64,000 bases of DNA from assembly GCA_951217055.1 (NCBI GenBank), contig OX578276.1:138815582-138879581 (forward strand), read 5' to 3'. The DNA comes from Gerris lacustris. Its lineage: Eukaryota; Arthropoda; Insecta; Hemiptera; Gerridae. Made by a program: the position numbers and the translations under genes. The notes under the pieces were generated by a model. The model searched no databases and was not told the origin of the DNA. It was given only the letters and a program-made list of their open reading frames with translations. This document shows, piece after piece, positions 58,475 to 64,000 of the stretch. How positions within the stretch are numbered: the stretch's first letter is position 1; each line of letters starts with the position of its first letter.

Positions 58475-59095
58475 GGGTACCTACACAGTGGCGCCTGGTT
58501 GGTAACAGGGCAGGTCGCATGTTGCCTAGCTGGTTACTTGGTAGAAACACAGTGGAGCCTAGCTGGTCGCTTACTCGCACACTCGCTTACAGACTGGAAA
58601 AATTGGCCCGTGCTTCTTTACGGGCATGAACCCAGTGGAGCCTGGCAGGTTACCTGGTTGGGTGCAGTAAGCATAGCAGGAAGCTTGAAGAATTCCTACC
58701 TCGATTGTTACATAGCTCTATGGGAAGTGATTGGCCTTGAACGCGGGCGCTTTAACATTTTTCTACATGTCCGTACACAGTGGAACCTGGTAGGTAGCAG
58801 GGCAGGTCGCATGTTACCTAGCTGGTTACCTAGCATGTAGCGGGCCACACACACGTTGCAGCTTGTTTTAAGGCTTATCGCCCGCACTCGAGGCCAATCT
58901 ACTACGCTTAGAGCTATGTAACAATCGAGGTAGGAATTCTTCAAGCTTGCTACTATGCTTACTGCACCCAACGTAACAAGGTAACCTGCCAGGCTCCACT
59001 GTGTTCGTCCCCATAAAGAAGCACGGGCCAATTTTTCCTATCTCTAAGCGAGTATGCGAGTAAGTGACCAGCTAGGCTCCACTGTGTTCGTACCC
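58475..59095. mobile_element. Foldback MITE with about 0.2-kb inverted arms
   Basis: Ends GGGTACCTACACAGTGG and complement of GGGTACGAACACAGTGGAG, flanked by TAA on both sides (58,472-58,474 and 59,096-59,098). Long arms (about 58,546-58,752 and 58,882-59,090) are complementary with few mismatches, including GAAGAATTCCTACCTCGATT and ATTGGCCCGTGCTTCTTTA. The CACAGTGGAGCCTGGCAGGT word recurs as subterminal repeats, and the left 60 bases recur as a direct repeat at 58,778. The short frames on both strands here come from the arms and are not genes. Confidence 0.7.
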
Positions 59096-59445
59096 TAATA
59101 CACCTCAACAATAACCTTAACCATCCTGCAGCCCCCTCCAACTATTCTTATAAATATATCACTACTCACAAATTTCTGCTTGTACCGAGTTAAAAGTTTA
59201 CATGCCACTTTTAATCATAGTTTAGACGCTATAAGTGAAGTTTTATTCAAATCGATCAGAAAAAAGTCAGAGCGTACGATATTGTTAAATACGTTATTTT
59301 CTCTGATTATTTTATTTTCTCTGATTAGTTTAAGGACTAATATTAATAATTTGTTATCTTCTTTCCATTTTAAAACAGTTATATTTCACCCTTAATTAGT
59401 GCTTTTATAGACTATATCAATTAACAATTATTATTTTCTGACATC
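59096..59445. other. AT-rich DNA without a supported feature
   Basis: The 71-codon frame at 59,180-59,395 is unassigned. Confidence 0.35.
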
Positions 59446-59449
59446 TAGA

Positions 59450-59700
59450 ACCGATTGAATGGTTTTTACAATCTAATAAGTTCATAGCGGTGTTGCTTTG
59501 GGTTTTACTAAAACGGTGTACTTGTTAAAATGTTTTGCACATCGAATTAATTAAGGTAAACTTATTTACTGTCCTAAAATTCCAATTATAAATTTGAAGA
59601 TTACGTTTACGCGGGCGTTGCGGGCGAACGATTAGATGGATGACGCTGTCCAGACATTACATCACATCACTAAACAGATTTTGGGCTTATGGTCTGGTGT
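59450..59700 (+). mobile_element. TAGACTGCC-family repeat, second subfamily, internal fragment
   Basis: Matches the second subfamily from the TTCATAGCGGTGTTGCTTTG block to GAACGATTAGATGGATGACG, then stops. Confidence 0.55.
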
Positions 59701-59934
59701 AGTTGTTGTTGTTCTTTAGTTCTTTGTAGTATTGTATTTCATTGAGGACTAACTGGTTGGGAGAGTTAGGAGCCACTTCTCAAGATGAATGTATTGGGTG
59801 AACCAACCTGTTATTTCACTTGTTTTTATTTGTAATATTTTTCACAGAAAAAAATAATATTCTTTATCTCCAGTAGGGAAAAAAAGTTATGATTTTGAAT
59901 TAGTTTAGAGGGACTAAAACAGGTCTTTTCATCC

Positions 59935-60490
59935 CTGAGCTCAAAAAGTAAAAGTAGGGCGATAAAGTAAACTAGGGCAAAAAAGTAAAGATTGCAACTT
60001 AATTATTTTATAAATAGTAGAAAATGTATGGCTAATGTAATGAAGTTGTTGAAATCAGGTTGGTGACACTGCTTTTTCGACCATGTTTATCTTTGTTAAT
60101 AACCTGCATCTAAATAACCTTCTATTTGAGTTTAATTCCAATTCTTATTAGTTTTTAATATTGAATCTCTTTTATCTGCTATTAAAAGTGCTAATAATTA
60201 TTGTTATTTATTAAAATAATAAATAAAAACTGTGCAATGGACGAAAATGTGTATTTTCTTCCTACTGGAGATAAAAAATTGTATGTACCTCGTGAGTAAA
60301 GTGCCCTTATTCCCCTCGCGATAATTTTATTCCCCTCGGCTGCGCCTCGGGAATTAAAGAGTCTAATTCCCTCGGCTTCGCCTCGGGATTTAGGGACCAT
60401 GGTTCCTTCGGCTTCGCCTCAAGAACCAACTTTTTCGCTCAGGGAATAATGGCTTACTTTACTCCCTAGGTGCATAAATAACTATTGTTT
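59935..60490. repeat. AATAGTTATTT-ended islet repeat with three CTCGGC palindromes
   Basis: The right end reads GGTGCATAAATAACTATTG (complement AATAGTTATTTATGCACC) near 60,468-60,486, preceded by TTACTTTACTCCC. Three quasi-palindromes stand in tandem: CCCTCGGCTGCGCCTCGGG (60,333-60,351), CCCTCGGCTTCGCCTCGGG (60,369-60,387) and CCTTCGGCTTCGCCTCAAG (60,405-60,423). A GTAAAGTAAACTAGGGC-like stretch at 59,955 may belong to the other end. It has no coding capacity. Confidence 0.55.
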
Positions 60491-60702
60491 TCTTCAATCT
60501 TATAAGAGTTTTTTTTAAGCTTATTAAATTTGATCATTTTATTTTAATAACATATTGCATTTTCAGATTCTAGAACCTTACACGAAGCGATAAGCATAAC
60601 AAAGAAGATTAATCTAATTTTATCTGAATATATATAACAAGTCTGGAAGTTAATCTATTTGTCGATCTTAGTCAAATTTGCATGATATTGATTACATCCT
60701 AG

Positions 60703-60745
<43 letters not shown>
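60703..60745. repeat. Poly(A) tract
   Basis: About 42 A. The poly-lysine frame across it is a by-product. It may be a retroposon tail, but no element body is recognised before it. Confidence 0.85.
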
Positions 60746-60747
<2 letters not shown>

Positions 60748-61437
60748 ATTTTATTTTTTCATTGTTAAGTAAAATTATTCTAGATTTTAGAGATACCGAG
60801 AAATATTATTATTATTTTTTAATATCGTGGTTGAATAGAACCCTCTCTTTGTTATTATGATAAAGCATAAAGCGCTTTAACATTAAACCTGGTGTAAAAA
60901 ATCTATTGAGGTTTTTTTTAAGACTAAAAATATCGGACTTAATTAAAGCCGGTAATATTACGGCACGCCCAGCTTGCCAAACCTTTTACATATTTATAAA
61001 CTTGGGAAGGTTAAAATTTTGATCCCTTCCTCCTTGCAGCCTAGTTCCTTCCAACTTTAACTCTTTCTTCCCGAAGAATAAGTGGGGGAAGGGTTGATTT
61101 CCAGTGTAAATATTTAATTCTTGGCAAGTAAAGCTTGTGCTTTCGGAGAGAGAAAACAATATCTGAATAATTCACGAGCTGTGTCGGAGTTACGTAAAGA
61201 TGTAGTTATTCTTTCTTTTCTACTTCGAACCCCCGTGATATGTAGCAAAGTTGCCATTGATATAGACTCGTCTAAACCTCTGCCAACTTCTTCACATGCT
61301 TTTCGAGACACGCGTCAATTTCATTTCTTATTTTTTAATGTTTATTCTATTAGAATAGAAACGAAGTGCTAAGTTTTTTCGTACATTATTATTTCTGTTA
61401 TTTTCAAGAAAAAGCTTGTGGAAGTAAGAGCTGAATG
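60746..61437. other. Unassigned DNA
   Basis: Two overlapping frames on opposite strands (61,114-61,372) have no recognised domain. Confidence 0.3.
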
Positions 61438-61461
61438 GCGTTTCATTTTAAAATGAAACGC
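61438..61461. repeat. Perfect 24-bp palindrome
   Basis: GCGTTTCATTTT followed directly by its complement. It lies about 20 bases before the terminal hairpin of the next element. Confidence 0.9.
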
Positions 61462-61483
61462 TAAAAATTTTTTTTTTTTTTTT

Positions 61484-61613
61484 GCTTCCGAGCTTACCGA
61501 AGGTAACGGAAGCATTGTGTTCACTTTTGAGAACGAAAAACTTTTATGCCTCCGATTTCAAAAATTCCAAGACAGAAATCCGTTTCAGACATCAGGGAAC
61601 ATTTTTGGTCTCG

Positions 61614-61657
<44 letters not shown>

Positions 61658-62053
61658 GGTCTGTGTGTCCGCGAATTATGAAACGTGCGACGATAACTTG
61701 AGTAAATGTCAACCGATTTTAATGAAATTTGGTAGACATGTTCATTTTACCAATACCCAGGACGAGTTCGTTGGACAACGTTATCCGTCGAAGCGCTCAC
61801 CAGCAACGCTCGCGTAAACGTGAACTTTAAATTTAAGATTGGAATTTTTGGTTGGGGAAAAAATCTAACTACATCTATTCAATGAGACAAACATTTTTTT
61901 CAAATACAATTTTTCAGTAAAACCAACAGCGACACCACTATGAAGTGTTAAAGATCGCTAAAACTATTAATAGTTTTTACACAATAAACATTATAACAAT
62001 AAAGTACATGATAGGATGCGAGGAAGCTATGTGCCACACTAATTGGCAGTCTA
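61484..62053 (-). mobile_element. TAGACTGCC-family repeat, second subfamily, full length
   Basis: A minus-strand copy from the start TAGACTGCCAATTAGTGTGG (complement at 62,034-62,053) to the perfect terminal hairpin at 61,484-61,513. An expanded (CTGT)n tract lies at 61,616-61,655. The block order is identical to 10,918-11,497. Confidence 0.8.
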
Positions 62054-64000
62054 TTTATTTTATATTTCCAATTCAAAACAATATAATATCAAAGAAAACG
62101 ACTACGGAAGTTACGGCGAAGAAAATGAGCTGCATTTAATAACAGATTTTTCGAAGTTGCACTATTCAAAAGGATAACTCGAAATTCCATTGTTTTCAAA
62201 CACAAAATATTTAATTCAGATCTTAAAGTGCTATTCTCGTTTATAACAGTCATATTTAATAAATGAAAAGCAAATAAAGAAGCTATAAAGTAATAAGAAA
62301 TAAGAGCTAAACAAGACAAATCGAAATTTAGATTTCAAAACTTGTTTCCTACTTTCAAAGAGTTATTAATTTACTTTTTAGTATTGTTTTAAAATCTTTT
62401 TAAGTTATGCTGAGGAATTGTCTCAAATTTAACTATTAGTTGTTTTTAGAGTCATTAGTCAAAAACTAGGACACTTATACATTATTGCGCATGTCTGCCC
62501 GTCTGCCTTTAACACATCTGATCTCAAGTACCCAACAACAAAAATTTTAAAATTATGAGTTATAACCCAATTACAGGAAAATTATAGGGAAGCCCCAAAA
62601 AATTCTTCCCATCAAAAATACTCTGCCAATTAATGTGGCACATAGCTTCCTCGCAAAGAAAAGACCGAATTAAGAAAAATTCCTCGATATAAATAATCAA
62701 AAAGTTGGAACGGCGTGGCACTGTTCCAGTAAATATTTAATAAAGTTGAAGAAATTTAAACATTTGTTGGAGAAACAAAGCCTTCAACAAGCACCAAAAG
62801 TTAGCGCACATATAATTAATTTAATAAACAAATATAAAACTGCAACCAAATCGTAGAAACCGCTGTATAAAAAGTTTGTTTTTATTTTACCCCCTCAAAA
62901 CTAAAAATAACACAAAATGGAATATAACAAAAATTAATCTACTATGCAAAAGATTTTCAACGATATTCATCATATTATTATAAAAGATTAACTTTAACAT
63001 TTGTACCCCTGTACTCTGAGGTACCAAAATTATATTTTTAAAAAACAAACAATACAAAAGGGCATTCATTTAACTAATAAATACATATAAATAAAAAACC
63101 TAATATCAAAAAAGTATTTAAACCCTTTAACCTACAACAAAATTATAAATCGGAACTAAAGTACATGTACAACATTTTTAAAAAATCAACAAATAAAATA
63201 GCTTTAATGTACATATATCAAGGCCTTTAAAATGATATACGACACAATATTAAAAACCAAAAAAAGTGGTCACGTGACACGGCACATGGGAAAAAGTTTA
63301 CTCTCATGTTCTCACCAAGTAGGATGAACTAATGAAATAAAATATACTCAATTTAGAGAGCACTAGTGTGAGATTCAATCGCCGCAATCAGAAATAATAT
63401 CGGCCAACTATTATAGAAACTATGGCCATTCAAAGACAAAAATGGAAAAAAATAAAACCAAAAAATAACAAAAAAACACTAGGGCTCGGATTTGAGCATA
63501 TTTTTTTCCTGAATAGTACACATTGAAAGAAGCCTTTTGGTGGTATTTTCACCTCTCTGGGACCAACAGAATTTAAATTTATCGAGCATATAAATGCATA
63601 TAACTCCTGTTTTCAGAAAAGCATATAAATGCATATTCTTGTGGTTTTACGCCAAAATAGTTTATTTTTATTCAAATTCTCTCCCCCCCCCCCCCCCATT
63701 CGGGCCCTGATCCCCACGAAAACTCGGGTTGCTTTTGAAATTAAGGACTTGATGCCATGCTTCACTTTCATCAGACTATGATAAGACTGAGATGAGCGTC
63801 ATTTCTGAGGTCATCCTAATGTTGGAATCTCGAGGGATTGAGTTGTTTGAAGTGGTCACTACATTAAACGGAGTCATCGAAAAAGGTAACTTGTGGCCTG
63901 GAGAGACTAGAAAAACTGTGAAAAAAAGTTGGAGTTTGAATTCCCAGTTGGAGAAGATGCAGCGTGGTGAGTCTGCAATGTCAGTTTCCTAACTACTTTG
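62054..64000. other. AT-rich DNA without a supported gene
   Basis: Contains a 5' scrap of the TAGACTGCC family (CTGCCAATTAATGTGGCACA at 62,622-62,641), a C run near 63,684-63,698 and scattered A/T runs. The frame at 63,792-63,992 is unassigned and may continue beyond the window. Confidence 0.4.

Noticed and set aside
58317..59141. Five overlapping frames of 60-113 codons on both strands
   Set aside because: They arise from the arms of the foldback element, and each frame on one arm mirrors a frame on the other.
60678..60860. 60-codon frame with a lysine run
   Set aside because: It is a by-product of a poly(A) tract.

Overview
The window is AT-rich eukaryotic nuclear DNA and is almost entirely made of mobile-element remains. 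The element classes present (I-like, Jockey-like and RTE-like non-LTR retrotransposons, Ty3/Gypsy LTR elements, piggyBac-, PIF/Harbinger- and mariner-type short elements, tRNA-derived SINEs) point to an animal, most likely an arthropod. The sequence alone does not give the species. I see no convincing host protein-coding gene, no tRNA or rRNA gene and no CRISPR array. Nearly all of the short open frames lie inside repeats or low-complexity DNA.

Layout. 1-16.9 kb is repeat-dense DNA with short non-autonomous elements. It holds several copies of a roughly 0.6 kb family that starts TAGACTGCC and ends in a GCTTCCG hairpin, a short MITE inserted inside another MITE, a 0.7 kb element with inverted ends, quasi-palindromic GC islets, and a small exon-like fragment resembling the start of a tyrosine-recombinase gene. 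16.9-22.2 kb is one long I-like LINE. Its gag and endonuclease parts are broken, but an 852-codon reverse transcriptase-RNase H frame is open. 22.4-34.7 kb holds an RTE-like C-terminal scrap, a SINE, a piggyBac-like element of about 1.1 kb with repeated 16-bp palindromes, a tandemly amplified 289-bp repeat inside a terminal-inverted-repeat element, and a Jockey-like RT fragment. 34,738-37,879 is a complete-ended LTR retrotransposon with two LTRs, primer site, polypurine tract and a perfect 5-bp target duplication; its RT and RNase H are missing because of an in-frame internal deletion. 39-40 kb holds the integrase and C-terminal part of a second Gypsy element. 43.6-44.5 kb holds an RNase H-tail LINE fragment. 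45,430-47,646 is bounded by 33-bp inverted repeats, and a second Jockey-like pseudogene follows at 47.8-50.3 kb. 50.6-64 kb holds more short elements: PIF/Harbinger-like and mariner-like MITEs, a foldback element, adjacent perfect palindromes, a Gypsy gag scrap and further copies of the 0.6 kb family.

No gene network can be described. The intact LINE RT frame could act on other templates only if it were expressed, and the short elements would need transposases that are not in this window. The most unusual signals are a recurring family that ends AATAGTTATTTRYGCA and carries variable CTCG/CGAG quasi-palindromes, a possible hammerhead-type motif near 51.2 kb, and the in-frame RT-less LTR element.
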